From: Corynebacterium glyciniphilum AJ 3170
GTDB taxonomy: Bacteria; Actinomycetota; Actinomycetes; Mycobacteriales; Mycobacteriaceae
Direction of reading: 5' to 3'
Assembly: GCF_000626675.1 (NCBI RefSeq)
Contig: NZ_CP006842.1
Location: forward strand, 1,116,001-1,180,000
Length of the DNA stretch: 64,000 nucleotides
Below, in pieces: positions 43,919 through 52,074 of this stretch (its first letter is position 1; the number at the start of each line of letters is the position of its first letter). The notes beneath the pieces were generated by a model. It did no database searches. It was not told the DNA's origin and saw only the letters and a list, made by a program, of their open reading frames with translations. The translations under genes and the position numbers were made by a program.

Positions 43919-45001
43919 ATGATCAGATTGTCTGCAGGGATTCCTGCGCACCCCTCACCACTCTCCGTTGCCAGGATCGCCGCCGCTCTCACTGCAGGAG
44001 CACTTGTTGCCGCAATCGTCCCGCTCGCCGCTGCCGGACCTAACTCTGTGACCGAGTACTCGGTTCCCGCCGGATGTGCGCCCTACGCGCCGCGGGACGT
44101 GGAAGAATCGGCATCCTCTGGTTCGGGTGGTGGGCCGCCGAAGCTGATGGAGGATGCACCCGGAGCCGTGGAATGCCAGGTCCCGTCGCCCTCGATGGGG
44201 CGCGACTTCTCGGTGATCGTCCGCCCGTCGCTGTCCCCGAACAATGAGAAGGTCGCCCTTTTCCTCGACGGGGCCGACTCTGGTGAGGTCAACGGCTGGG
44301 TCGAGAAAGCAGGCGCGGTCAACAAGCTCACCGACGTTGACATGACTCTCGTCTTCCCGGTTATCGACCCGTGGACGTGGTCACAGAACTGGGACGGGGG
44401 AGTGGAGTCGTCCGACGCACAGTTCGAGACTTTCCTTGCCGGTGAGCTGCCGGACTACCTGGAAAACGCCTTCGACGTGCCCGGCGGCGGACGCGGAACC
44501 ACAGGTGTGGTCGGCTTGAGTGCCGGGGCCTACGGCACGTTGAATCTGGCGACGAAGTATCCCGAGCAGTACAGCTCGGTGTACGCCCTCAGCGGGATCT
44601 ACGATCCGCAGTCTGCGGGAGGGCGCTTCGCCATCGACGCAACATCGACCTACCTCAGTGGTCGGGAGCGTGCGCCGTGGACGTCCGAGGCGAGTCGGGC
44701 TGCGAACAATCCGATGCGTAACCTGCACAAGCTCACCATGCCTGCGATAGTCAACGTCTCCACCGGCATCGTTCATCCGGAAGAGATGGTGGGCACGGAT
44801 CCGCTGTCGGCGTTCTTCGTCGGCGGCCCGGTGGAGACCGGAACGTTCGTGATGACCGCCCAGCTGCAGGCCGAGGCGATCCGCCAGGGCATGGACAACA
44901 TCGACTTCCGTTACGACATTCTTGGCGGGCACACCTGGCCTACCTGGCGACGGGCTGCCTTCGACAACGGGACGATCTGGACGTTCCTGGAACGGATCTG
45001 A
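43919..45001 (+). CDS. Corynomycolyltransferase (antigen 85/Cmt-like esterase)
   Basis: A 360-residue secreted α/β-hydrolase of the mycolyltransferase family. A long signal peptide ends near LAAAGP. The nucleophile Ser is in GLSAGAYG, and the catalytic His is in GGHTWPTWRRA. PDYLENAFDVPGGGRGTTGVVGLS-type text precedes the nucleophile. Such enzymes move mycolic acids between trehalose monomycolate and arabinogalactan in the cell envelope, so this gene marks the host as a Mycobacteriales member. Which acceptor it uses is unknown. The ATG at 43919 was chosen for the signal peptide; the frame is open 87 nt further upstream. Confidence 0.88.
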   Translation: MIRLSAGIPAHPSPLSVARIAAALTAGALVAAIVPLAAAGPNSVTEYSVPAGCAPYAPRDVEESASSGSGGGPPKLMEDAPGAVECQVPSPSMGRDFSVIVRPSLSPNNEKVALFLDGADSGEVNGWVEKAGAVNKLTDVDMTLVFPVIDPWTWSQNWDGGVESSDAQFETFLAGELPDYLENAFDVPGGGRGTTGVVGLSAGAYGTLNLATKYPEQYSSVYALSGIYDPQSAGGRFAIDATSTYLSGRERAPWTSEASRAANNPMRNLHKLTMPAIVNVSTGIVHPEEMVGTDPLSAFFVGGPVETGTFVMTAQLQAEAIRQGMDNIDFRYDILGGHTWPTWRRAAFDNGTIWTFLERI

Positions 45002-45004
45002 GTT

Positions 45005-45649
45005 CTAAGACGGGCCCCGTCGGGTGTTGCGTCGGGCTGGTCCCAGCGGCTCCTGTTCAGCGGTCAGGGTAAGTACTTCGCTGGTGTTGTCTTCGAAGAT
45101 ACAGGTCATGAGATTCCGGGCGTCGGGGTTGTCGTCGACGACCTCGGGAAGGCCGAGTCCGAGGACCGTGTTGATCAGCATCCCCTTGGCGAGGAATGCT
45201 TCGCACTGTGCGTCCGTGAGCCCTACCTCATCGCGCAGGACTCGGTAGATCCCCAGCATCCCGTCCCTGGCCAACGGGCCGAAGCGAGGATGGTGGCCCA
45301 GGGTGAACAGGTGCATTGTGGTCAGGAGGACTCCCCGGTCAGCAACGAGGTTGACGTAGGCCCGTCCGAGGATTGCCTGCATCTCGCCGTCGGACGCGGG
45401 GGAGCGGGCTCCTGTGTCGCGGAAGACTGAGGCAATGCGGTCGATTGCGCGCGATGCCGTCTCGGCAAAGAGATTCTCCTTCGATCCGAAGGTGCGCACG
45501 ACGTAGGCCTGGCTCAGTCCGGCAGCATCCGCGATGGCGTCGGTGGTCGCACCGGCATATCCGCGTTCGCCGAAGACGACACTTGCTGCGTCGAGCATCA
45601 GTTCGCGACGCTCTGTCGCAGGGATCCGTCCGGGCGCGCCATTGTTCAC
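45005..45649 (-). CDS. TetR-family repressor of the adjacent MFS gene
   Basis: A 214-residue TetR protein. HTH at about 12–58 (LMLDAASVVFGERGYAGATTDAIADAAGLSQAYVVRTFGSKENLF in pieces: GATTDAIADAAGLS and YVVRTFGSKE). The ligand domain is generic. GTG start at 45649; TATCCT 6 nt before it fits a leaderless autoregulated transcript. It is divergent from the frameshifted EmrB/QacA-type MFS gene, and a strong multi-half-site operator lies between them. Confidence 0.9.
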   Translation of the reverse strand: MNNGAPGRIPATERRELMLDAASVVFGERGYAGATTDAIADAAGLSQAYVVRTFGSKENLFAETASRAIDRIASVFRDTGARSPASDGEMQAILGRAYVNLVADRGVLLTTMHLFTLGHHPRFGPLARDGMLGIYRVLRDEVGLTDAQCEAFLAKGMLINTVLGLGLPEVVDDNPDARNLMTCIFEDNTSEVLTLTAEQEPLGPARRNTRRGPS

Positions 45650-45662
45650 GTTGACAGGATAT

Positions 45663-45704
45663 CAGTTGATTACCTAGGTTAGTTGTAATCAACTGATTAC
45701 AACT
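45663..45704. promoter_or_regulatory. Overlapping TetR operators between TetR and MFS genes
   Basis: Two overlapping inverted repeats: CAGTTGATTAC / GTAATCAACTG (45663–45673 and 45685–45695) and AGTTGTAATC / GATTACAACT (45681–45690 and 45695–45704). They lie over a likely MFS promoter (TTGACA at 45651–45656, TAGGTT at 45675–45680). Two TetR dimers could bind together and silence both genes. Confidence 0.75.
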
Positions 45705-45715
45705 AAGGACACGTG

Positions 45716-47138
45716 ATGGCTGACATATCCCTTCAGCGCCGGGACGTCGGGGTACGACCCACCTGGCTGGTGGTGCTCGCCGTGTCGCTGCCGATGTTCA
45801 TGGCCGCACTCGACAACCTCGTGGTAACGAACGCTCTACCGGTGATCCGCGAGGATCTCGGTGCCTCGCTGGAAGCCCTGACGTGGACGGTCAACGCGTA
45901 CACCCTGAGTTTCGCCTCGCTGATCCTGATGGCTTCCGCCCTGGCTGACCGTTTCGGGCGCCGACGGGTGTTCATGGGCGGTCTGTTCGTGTTCACTCTG
46001 GCCTCTCTCTGGTGCGGATTCAGCGATGACGTCGGCATGCTCATCGCCGCCCGTGCACTGCAGGGAGCGGGGGGGAGCGGCGGTCATGCCGCTCTCGCTG
46101 ACACTGCTGAGTACGTCCGTTCCTCTGCGTATGCGGCCCGCGGCAATCGGGATCTGGGGCGGCGTCTCCGGTCTCGGCGTGGCGCTGGGGCCGATCATCG
46201 GAGGAGCGGTCGTGGAAGGGCTGAGTTGGCAAGCGATCTTCTGGCTCAACGTGCCGGTGGGGCTGATCTGTCTGCCGCTGATCCGTTATGCGCTGCCGGA
46301 ATCGCACGGTCGACCCGAACGGCTCGACGTCCTCGGCGTCATCCTGGCGGCCGGCGGTATCTTCACGCTCACCTTCGGTATTGTCCGCGGTAATGATGCA
46401 GGCTGGACCAGCGGTGAGATTCTAGGAGCGTTGGTGGCAGGTGTAGCGCTGCTTGTCGCGTTCATCGCCTGGGAAACCCGGGTGACTGCCCCGCTACTGC
46501 CGCTGCGGCTCTTCCGGAACAGGAGCTTTGCTGCGGCGAATGTCATCGGCGTGGTCTTCTCCTTCGGAATTTTCGGCGCCGTATTCCTCCTGATCCAGTT
46601 CCTGCAGCTTGTGCAGGGAGCCAGTCCGCTCCATGCAGGAGTCATGACCATGCCCTGGACACTCGCGCCGCTGGTGGTGGCGCCGCTGACCGGCTTCATC
46701 ACACCGCGCACCGGGACGCGGCCGGTGCTGATCGCCGGGCTGTTGTTGATGGCGCTCGGGCTGTCCTGGATAGCTGTTCTTCTCGATCCGGCAGTGGAGT
46801 ACCACGTACTCGTTCCGGCGTTTGTCGCCGCCGGCGTGGGAATGGGCCTGGTGTTTGCACCATTGGCGACGGCCACGCTGCACGGAGTGGCGGCAGAAGA
46901 CCAGGCGACGGCATCGGGGACCAATTCGACGGCCCGCGAACTCGGCATCGCGTTGGGCATTGCCGTACTTACCGCCGTCTTCACTGGAGCGGGAGGCGAA
47001 CTCACCCCTACCGGGTTCACCGAGCCAGCGGTCCCGGCGGTTCTCGTCGGTGCGGTGGCGCTCGTGGCCGCAGCCGTGACGGCCATGGTGATTCCCAGGG
47101 ATTCCGGTAGGGCGGCGCCTCAGGGGGTCGCCGCCTGA
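45716..47138 (+). pseudogene. EmrB/QacA-type MFS drug exporter, interrupted by one-base frameshift
   Basis: Two frames together make one 14-helix-type MFS exporter. The 5' part (45716 to about 46068) has LDNLVVTNALPVIREDLG and LADRFGRRRVFMGG. The 3' part (from about 46070 to 47138) has PAAIGIWGGVSGLGVALGPIIGG and the rest. At 46069–46075 a run of seven G shifts the frame; with six G the text reads ARALQGAGGAAVMPLSL, exactly as in intact family members. So one extra G breaks the gene. It may be a recent null mutation, a phase-variable tract, or a base error in this sequence. ATG 45716 follows AAGGA. Regulated by the divergent TetR. Confidence 0.85.
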
Positions 47139-47250
47139 CTGCTGGTGTGCAGAACATCACGCGGCGAGGACCGGTTTTTCCGGACGGAGGCTTGAATTCA
47201 CCAGGAAGACAGGTCGACAATGGAATGAGTTCGTCACGGACCGTTCTCGG

Positions 47251-47285
47251 CCCCGGTTGGGGAATTCCCTACACCCGGGGTTTTT
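47251..47285 (+). terminator. Rho-independent terminator
   Basis: Stem CCCCGG / CCGGGG around a loop that itself contains GGGAATTCCC, followed by TTTTT. It closes the frameshifted MFS transcript, 40 nt before the next (pseudo)gene. Confidence 0.85.
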
Positions 47286-47324
47286 CGTGTCCGTCCATTC
47301 ACGTCGCGTGAAGGTGTTTCCACT

Positions 47325-48353
47325 ATGGGGGACAAGTCGCAGTTGCCGTCCCGCCTCACCCGTCTGCCACCGGCACAGTATGCGCAGCGCAAACCTGTCC
47401 CGCGACAGACGGAGATGGGGCGCCGGCGACGGCCGATCGCCATGTTCGCTCTCGCGCTCGGCAGATTCGGCATCGGGACCACATCGGCATCAGTGAGGCC
47501 CAAGCGGGACACATCGTCACCTCCTATGCCCTCGGCGTGGTGGTCGGTGCGCCGCTGATCACCACCTTGACCGGACGAATCCCGCGACGTCGGTTAATTA
47601 TCGTCCTGATGGCCGCCTTCATCATCGGTAACGCCATGAGTGTGGTCGCCCAGGGCTACGGGGTGCTGTTGGTGGCACGGTTCATCGCCGAGCTACCGCA
47701 CGGCGCCTATTTCGCCGTCGCGAACCTGATCGCCGCGTCGATGGCCGATCCCGGGAAACGGGGGCAGGCGATCGCACGCATCTCACTGGGTCTGGCCACC
47801 GCCACGGTGATCGGGGTGCCGGTCGCCCAGTGGATCGGGCAACAGCTGGGCTGGAACAGCGCCTATGCGGTAGTGGCACTCGATGCCGCATATGACCCTG
47901 ATGCCGATGACCCGCCCGTCGACCGAGATCGGAGCTCTGGTGAACCCCCAGGTGCTTCTTTCGCTGGCTGCGGGAGCGATCGGGTTCGGCGGTATGTTCT
48001 GCGTGTACACCTACATTTCGTGGACGATGACCGAGCGTGCCGGGTTCCCCGAGGAGCTCATGTGGTTCGTGCTGATGGTCTACGGCATCGGCATGGTGGT
48101 CGGTAACTGGATCGGTGGGCGTTTTGCCGATATCAACGTTGATGCGACGGTGGCAGGGTCACTGGTGACCATGGTGGTTATGTTTGTCCTGCTGTCCGTC
48201 GGCGGTGTGGTGATTGACGCCGGATTCAACTACTCCTACCCGGCGCTTGCCGGGGCAGTGCTGGCAATCGGCGGCCTGGTGGTGTTCGTACCGGCCGTGC
48301 TGCTGCGTCGCCGTCAGGTGGCCCGTGCGGCGTCGGTCCGGGTGATGTCATAG
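47325..48353 (+). pseudogene. Decayed MFS (AraJ/Cmx-type) exporter
   Basis: Fragments in three frames cover an AraJ/Cmx-type 12-helix exporter. Fragment 1 (47325–47485) ends at FALALGRFGIGTT, where about 15 residues of the family are missing and the frame shifts. Fragment 2 (47537 on) has ALGVVVGAPLITTLTGRIPRRR and WNSAYAVVALD, then about 10 residues are lost near 47880 with another shift. Fragment 3 (47883–48353) has TRPSTEIGALVNPQV, GIGMVVGNWIGGRFAD, but near 48195 jumps to GGVVIDAGFNYSYPALAGA, skipping two or three helices. Only a relic remains. It overlaps the convergent GNAT gene by 40 nt. Confidence 0.87.
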
Positions 48354-48871
48354 ACGTAGTGCAGCAGCGTCGTGGTGTGTCCGGACGGGGCGCGGTCTGC
48401 TGTTCGTCCGACGGGTACGAACCCTGCTCGAGTCAGGACGTGCCGGGAGGCAGTATTCACCGGCACGGTTCGCGCTGTCAGCTGTGACAGACCGCTGCGG
48501 CGAACGAATGACACGGCCAGATCCAGGGCCTCGGTTATCCGACCCGTTCCCCGGTGCGCCGGATGGAGCCAGAATCCCACCTCGGCATGATCATCGGTGA
48601 CATCGAAGAGTACAAGACTGCCGCAGAAGTCGTCGGTGGAGACGTCGGCGATAGTCAGGACGGCAAGGCTTCCGCGGGCCAGGCCCGGGACGACCTCGTC
48701 GCGGACCATGGCTCGGACGGAATCCGGAGTGTAGGTGGGTTCCGGCAGGTGGCCGTACTGGCGTACGTCGGCGTCCCGGGTGCCCTCGGCGAATGCCTGC
48801 GCATCTTTGTCGGCGAGCGGTCGGAGGCGGGTGTCGGTGCCTTCGAGGGGGAGAAGTGAGCTATCGAGCAT
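48314..48871 (-). CDS. GNAT acetyltransferase (RimJ/RimL-like)
   Basis: A 185-residue GNAT-fold acetyltransferase: TDTRLRPLADKDAQAFAEG at the start, the acetyl-CoA-binding region EVGFWLHPAHRGTGRITEALDLAVSF (R/Q-x-x-G-x-G/A type), and the C-terminal NTASRHVLTRAGFVPVG. It may acetylate a protein N-terminus, a drug or a small amine; substrate unknown. Its 5' region carries a 25-bp operator nearly identical to one before the second GNAT gene at 49.6 kb, so both likely belong to one TetR regulon. The 3' end overlaps the MFS relic. Confidence 0.88.
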   Translation of the reverse strand: MLDSSLLPLEGTDTRLRPLADKDAQAFAEGTRDADVRQYGHLPEPTYTPDSVRAMVRDEVVPGLARGSLAVLTIADVSTDDFCGSLVLFDVTDDHAEVGFWLHPAHRGTGRITEALDLAVSFVRRSGLSQLTARTVPVNTASRHVLTRAGFVPVGRTADRAPSGHTTTLLHYVYDITRTDAARAT

Positions 48872-48876
48872 ATCAT

Positions 48877-48901
48877 CAAAACTAACATAGATAGCTTAGT
48901 A
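48877..48901. promoter_or_regulatory. TetR-type operator, copy 1 (before GNAT gene)
   Basis: A 25-bp element with ACTAA and TTAGT arms around ACATAGATAGC-like text, immediately before the GNAT ATG. It matches copy 2 at 49563–49587 (in opposite orientation) at 23 of 25 positions. Its left part also lies just behind the stop of the TetR gene. Confidence 0.75.
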
Positions 48902-48920
48902 GTGTCGGCAAGGTTCCGGT

Positions 48921-49532
48921 TCAGAGTTCTGCTGCTTGCGCTGAGAGTGCTGCGAGCCCGGCAACGACAATCGCCTCAGCATTAACGGAATGTTCGGAAT
49001 GGAGCCGCGAGTAGGTCGGCGCGATTCCGGGATCAACGGTGGCTGTGCGTTCGTTGTCCACCATCGGGGAGGCGTTGGCGCTGCCGATGACGAAGTTCGA
49101 CAGCGCGTACGCTGAGCCCAATGGGTCAGCCACGCCGGCGTCGTCGAGAAGGACACACATTCTTTCTGACAGTCGGAGATAGTTCGGGCCACGGGGCGCA
49201 CGCATGCCGATGACCTGGCAGGCCCACCGGTGCCGTGCCAAGTGGTGGTAGTAGGCGAGCATCAGTGACTGCATGGAAGCGTCCTGTAATGCTGCGGTTA
49301 CCCCGGGGTCGGTTCCGAGCGTCTCGTCCAGGGCGAGGTCGAAAAGATCGTCCACTGATTCAATGCGCGAATAAAGACTCGGCGCGGCGACGTCGAGTTC
49401 TTTCGCGACTGCCCGAACCGTCAGTGCACGCAGTCCTCCGGCATCGAGGAGTGCGGCGGCGGCGCGGGCGATGTCCTGCTCGGTGATGGTTCGCGTGCGT
49501 TGGGCGGGCTTGCGGTGTTCCCAGTAATTCAC
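48921..49532 (-). CDS. TetR-family regulator (between two GNAT genes)
   Basis: A 203-residue TetR protein with a normal HTH (about 16–60: ITEQDIARAAAALLDAGGLRALTVRAVAKELDVAAPSLYSRIESVDDLF in pieces: ALTVRAVAKELDVAAPS and LYSRIESVDDL) and a TetR_C-type ligand domain. The start is taken at the GTG 49532, because upstream residues are not family-like; ATG 49658 would reach into the next gene. Both flanking GNAT genes carry the same operator, so this is their likely repressor. Confidence 0.87.
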   Translation of the reverse strand: MNYWEHRKPAQRTRTITEQDIARAAAALLDAGGLRALTVRAVAKELDVAAPSLYSRIESVDDLFDLALDETLGTDPGVTAALQDASMQSLMLAYYHHLARHRWACQVIGMRAPRGPNYLRLSERMCVLLDDAGVADPLGSAYALSNFVIGSANASPMVDNERTATVDPGIAPTYSRLHSEHSVNAEAIVVAGLAALSAQAAEL

Positions 49533-49562
49533 GTCCACCAGCCTATCGGGTGGGGCCCACCG

Positions 49563-49587
49563 TACTAAGCAACCTATGTTAGTTTTG
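49563..49587. promoter_or_regulatory. TetR-type operator, copy 2 (before second GNAT gene)
   Basis: The 25-bp element with ACTAAGC and GTTAGT arms lies 6 nt before the second GNAT ATG and 30 nt from the TetR GTG. Twenty-three of 25 positions match copy 1 (opposite strand). It probably controls both the GNAT and the TetR gene. Confidence 0.75.
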
Positions 49588-49593
49588 GTAGCT

Positions 49594-50166
49594 ATGTCCC
49601 CGGATACCCATCCTCTGAGCATCGTGACCACGGACCGCCTCCACCTCCGACTGCACACGCGTGCCGATGTCGGCGCCTTGCACGGGATCTACTCGCAGGA
49701 GAACGTCGCCAGATACCTGCTGGACGATCCCTGGACCGAGGAGGACGCTGCCCGTCATGTCGCGGACCGGTGCGCGAAGACCGGTGTGGACGGCGGCAGC
49801 GGAGCTCTGGCCGTGGTCATCGAACGGGACGGGCAGGTGGTGGGAGACGTCCTGCTCTGGTGGACTGACCGGGAACGCCGCATCGCGGAGATCGGGTGGG
49901 TTCTGGATCCTGCATACGGCGGGCAGGGGCTCGCCCGTGAAGCGGTCAGTGCCGTTCTCGATCTGGTGTTCCGACGCTACCGGGCGCACCGCGTCGCGGC
50001 ACAGATGGACGCACGCAATGCGGCGTCGTCCAGACTTGCAGCTGCGGTGGGGATGACGCGCGAAGCCCATCTGCGTCAGGACTGGTGGAACAAGGGGGAG
50101 TGGACCGACACGGTCATCTACGGTGTCCTCGCCGAGGATCGTGCCCTTTGCTCTGAACGGTTGTAG
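49594..50166 (+). CDS. GNAT acetyltransferase (RimJ/RimL-like), second copy
   Basis: A 190-residue GNAT acetyltransferase: TDRLHLRLHTRADVGALHGIYSQENVARYL, then WWTDRERRIAEIGWVLDPAYGGQGLAREAVSAVLDLVF (acetyl-CoA loop GGQGLA), and RVAAQMDARNAASSRLAAAVGMTREAHLRQDWWNKGEW (typical RimJ/RimL ending, residues about 140–176). It may modify an aminoglycoside-like or protein target; unknown. Different in sequence from the GNAT at 48.3 kb, so it is not a recent duplicate, despite the shared operator. Its 3' end overlaps the convergent MFS gene by 53 nt. Confidence 0.88.
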   Translation: MSPDTHPLSIVTTDRLHLRLHTRADVGALHGIYSQENVARYLLDDPWTEEDAARHVADRCAKTGVDGGSGALAVVIERDGQVVGDVLLWWTDRERRIAEIGWVLDPAYGGQGLAREAVSAVLDLVFRRYRAHRVAAQMDARNAASSRLAAAVGMTREAHLRQDWWNKGEWTDTVIYGVLAEDRALCSERL

Positions 50167-51334
50167 GCACGGGTAACCGCCGCAGCGACACAGCCCCGAG
50201 CGTCGCCAGAATCACAGCAGCGATCACCATGGCGGTGGTGAAGCCTGCGTGTTCGACGGCGAAGCCGGTCAACAGCGGACCGCCGGCGAGTCCCACGGCG
50301 TAGGCCAGGGTGTAGAGGGAGAATGAGCCACCCAGGGTCGGTGGTTGTGCCTGGAACCCCTGGTCACTGATCAGGGTGGTTGCCGGAGCGTGGAGCAACG
50401 CGGCGGACACGCCGAGCAGGCCCATACCGATCGCCGTCTGCCACAGTTCAGTTGACACGCCGACCGTCAGGAGCGAAGCGACGACGGCCACGATCCCGAG
50501 TCCGATGAGGATGCGGGACGACACCGAGGCCACGAGGCTACCGACGATCGGATTGGCGATGACCCCTGTCAGGGCGGCGAGCCCGAACAGCAGGCCGATG
50601 GTCAGTGCGCTGGCATTCAGGTGGACGGGCAGGACAGGTTCGACGCCTGCCATCACGGCCGCACCGATCACGATGGCCACGACGATGGACACTGAACCGG
50701 GAACCCTGAGTACCGCAAACGGGCCGGAGGTGTCGTCGGCGACGCGGGGTGAGTCCTTGATCAGGATGATCCGAAGTACGCCGTCGATCAGTGCGACGGC
50801 TGCCGCGAACAGGAAGGGTGAGGCGGTGCCGAAGTGCTCGACCATGACACCGGCGAGGGGTGGGCCGATGAGCACTCCGAGGGTGATCATGGAGATCGCG
50901 ATCCCCATCTGCTGGCCGCGTTTCTCGAAGGTGGTCGTTGCCGCGATCAGCGATAGCGCGGCGACCCAGGACATCCCGCCGGACATCCCCTGGGCAGTGC
51001 GCGCGAGTAGCAGCAACCAGTAGGGGCCACCGGTGGCGAACAACAAGGTGGCGGCCGCCAGACCGACCATGCCGATCAGCAAGGGGGTCTTCGGCCCGTA
51101 GCGGTCGACGAAGCGCCCGGCGACGAGGGCGGAGACCACGACGGCCACCGCATAAGAGGCGAACAGAACACCGGTCCACGTGGGACCCGCATCGACCACA
51201 CTGGGCAGAAGGGGGAGGACGGGCACCGCGAGTCCGACGACGAGATTGTCGGTGAACAGTGCTATGGATGCGACAATGAGCGCACGGGTCGAAGAGGTGC
51301 CCCGCGGGGACGGGGAGGGATCATGAACGGTCAT
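50114..51334 (-). CDS. MFS transporter (multidrug efflux type)
   Basis: A 406-residue MFS exporter with 12 membrane helices. DNLVVGLAVPVLPLLPS in helix 1, VAGRFVDRYGPKTPLL as the loop 2–3 signature, LLLARTAQGMSGGMSWVAALSLIA in helix 4–5, and LLGVSAALLHAPATTLISDQGF in the second half. It pumps a drug or metabolite by proton antiport; substrate unknown. It is second in an operon with a TetR gene (16 nt upstream), which probably represses both. Confidence 0.91.
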   Translation of the reverse strand: MTVHDPSPSPRGTSSTRALIVASIALFTDNLVVGLAVPVLPLLPSVVDAGPTWTGVLFASYAVAVVVSALVAGRFVDRYGPKTPLLIGMVGLAAATLLFATGGPYWLLLLARTAQGMSGGMSWVAALSLIAATTTFEKRGQQMGIAISMITLGVLIGPPLAGVMVEHFGTASPFLFAAAVALIDGVLRIILIKDSPRVADDTSGPFAVLRVPGSVSIVVAIVIGAAVMAGVEPVLPVHLNASALTIGLLFGLAALTGVIANPIVGSLVASVSSRILIGLGIVAVVASLLTVGVSTELWQTAIGMGLLGVSAALLHAPATTLISDQGFQAQPPTLGGSFSLYTLAYAVGLAGGPLLTGFAVEHAGFTTAMVIAAVILATLGAVSLRRLPVPTTVQSKGHDPRRGHRR

Positions 51335-51350
51335 GATGAATCGGTTTTCC

Positions 51351-51968
51351 TTAGGTGTTGAGCAACCCCCTCACCAGCGCTGACATTGCAGCGTCCAGGT
51401 CATCGGGTTGCGGTAGATCGTGAGGGCGGGTCACCGCGGTGACGGTGAGTCCCTGGAGAAGGGTGAGAACCATTCCTGCGATCGTCTCCGTGGACGAGGC
51501 ACGGGGCGGTCGAGGTGCCTGAGACGCCCGTTGGATGACGGCGTCAGCGATGCGGCCTTTCCAGGCGTCCAGCGCCTGGGTCTTCGCGTCCGCCGGATCT
51601 GTCGCCTGCGGGGCAACAAGAACGGTGGTTGATGCCAGTGCCCTGAACTGGTCGTCTTTCTGCAGTAGCGTGACATAGCCGCTGAGAAGGGCGGTGAGCC
51701 ACTGGGCGGAGTCCTGGGGCGTCGGGTTCTCGGGGAGGTCGTCAGTGAAGAGCCGGTCCCCGTACGTCGACCAACCCCACTCCAGTGCGGCCGAGAGGAG
51801 TTCCGTCTTGGACTGGAAGTGGTGGTTGAGTGCCCCACGGGTAACGCCGGCACGTTCGGCGATGTGCTCGAACGTTGCCCCCCTCCACCCCTTCGATTCG
51901 AAGGACATCAACGCCGCCTGTAGCAGCGCCAGACGCGTCTTTGCCGCGTCCTCGGCTGTTCGTCTCAT
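51351..51968 (-). CDS. TetR/AcrR-family repressor of the MFS operon
   Basis: A 205-residue TetR protein of the AcrR/TtgR style: ALLQAALMSFESKGWRGATFEHIAERAGVTRGALNHHFQSKTELLSAALEWGW (HTH in pieces: FEHIAERAGVTRGALNHHF). It precedes the MFS gene by 16 nt and is transcribed with it. An operator-like repeat abuts its start codon, so it likely represses itself and the MFS gene until a ligand binds. Confidence 0.91.
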   Translation of the reverse strand: MRRTAEDAAKTRLALLQAALMSFESKGWRGATFEHIAERAGVTRGALNHHFQSKTELLSAALEWGWSTYGDRLFTDDLPENPTPQDSAQWLTALLSGYVTLLQKDDQFRALASTTVLVAPQATDPADAKTQALDAWKGRIADAVIQRASQAPRPPRASSTETIAGMVLTLLQGLTVTAVTRPHDLPQPDDLDAAMSALVRGLLNT

Positions 51969-51991
51969 ACAAACAAACTAGCATGTATGTA
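51968..51991. promoter_or_regulatory. TetR operator candidate at the TetR–MFS start
   Basis: TACAAACA-N8-TGTATGTA, an inverted repeat with 7 of 8 paired positions, touches the ATG of the TetR gene. The spacing and T/A-rich half-sites resemble QacR/TtgR-type operators. Confidence 0.65.
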
Positions 51992-52074
51992 AATGAGGTC
52001 AACCCTCTTCTCGGTTGGATGCTCGTCCGTTTCGGTACGTTCACACGAGCCCCGGGGATGATTAGGATGACCTT

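Noticed and set aside
45005..50166. Possible mobile element around the broken MFS genes
   Set aside because: No transposase, integrase, terminal inverted repeats or target duplications were found; the damage looks like point slippage and small deletions.
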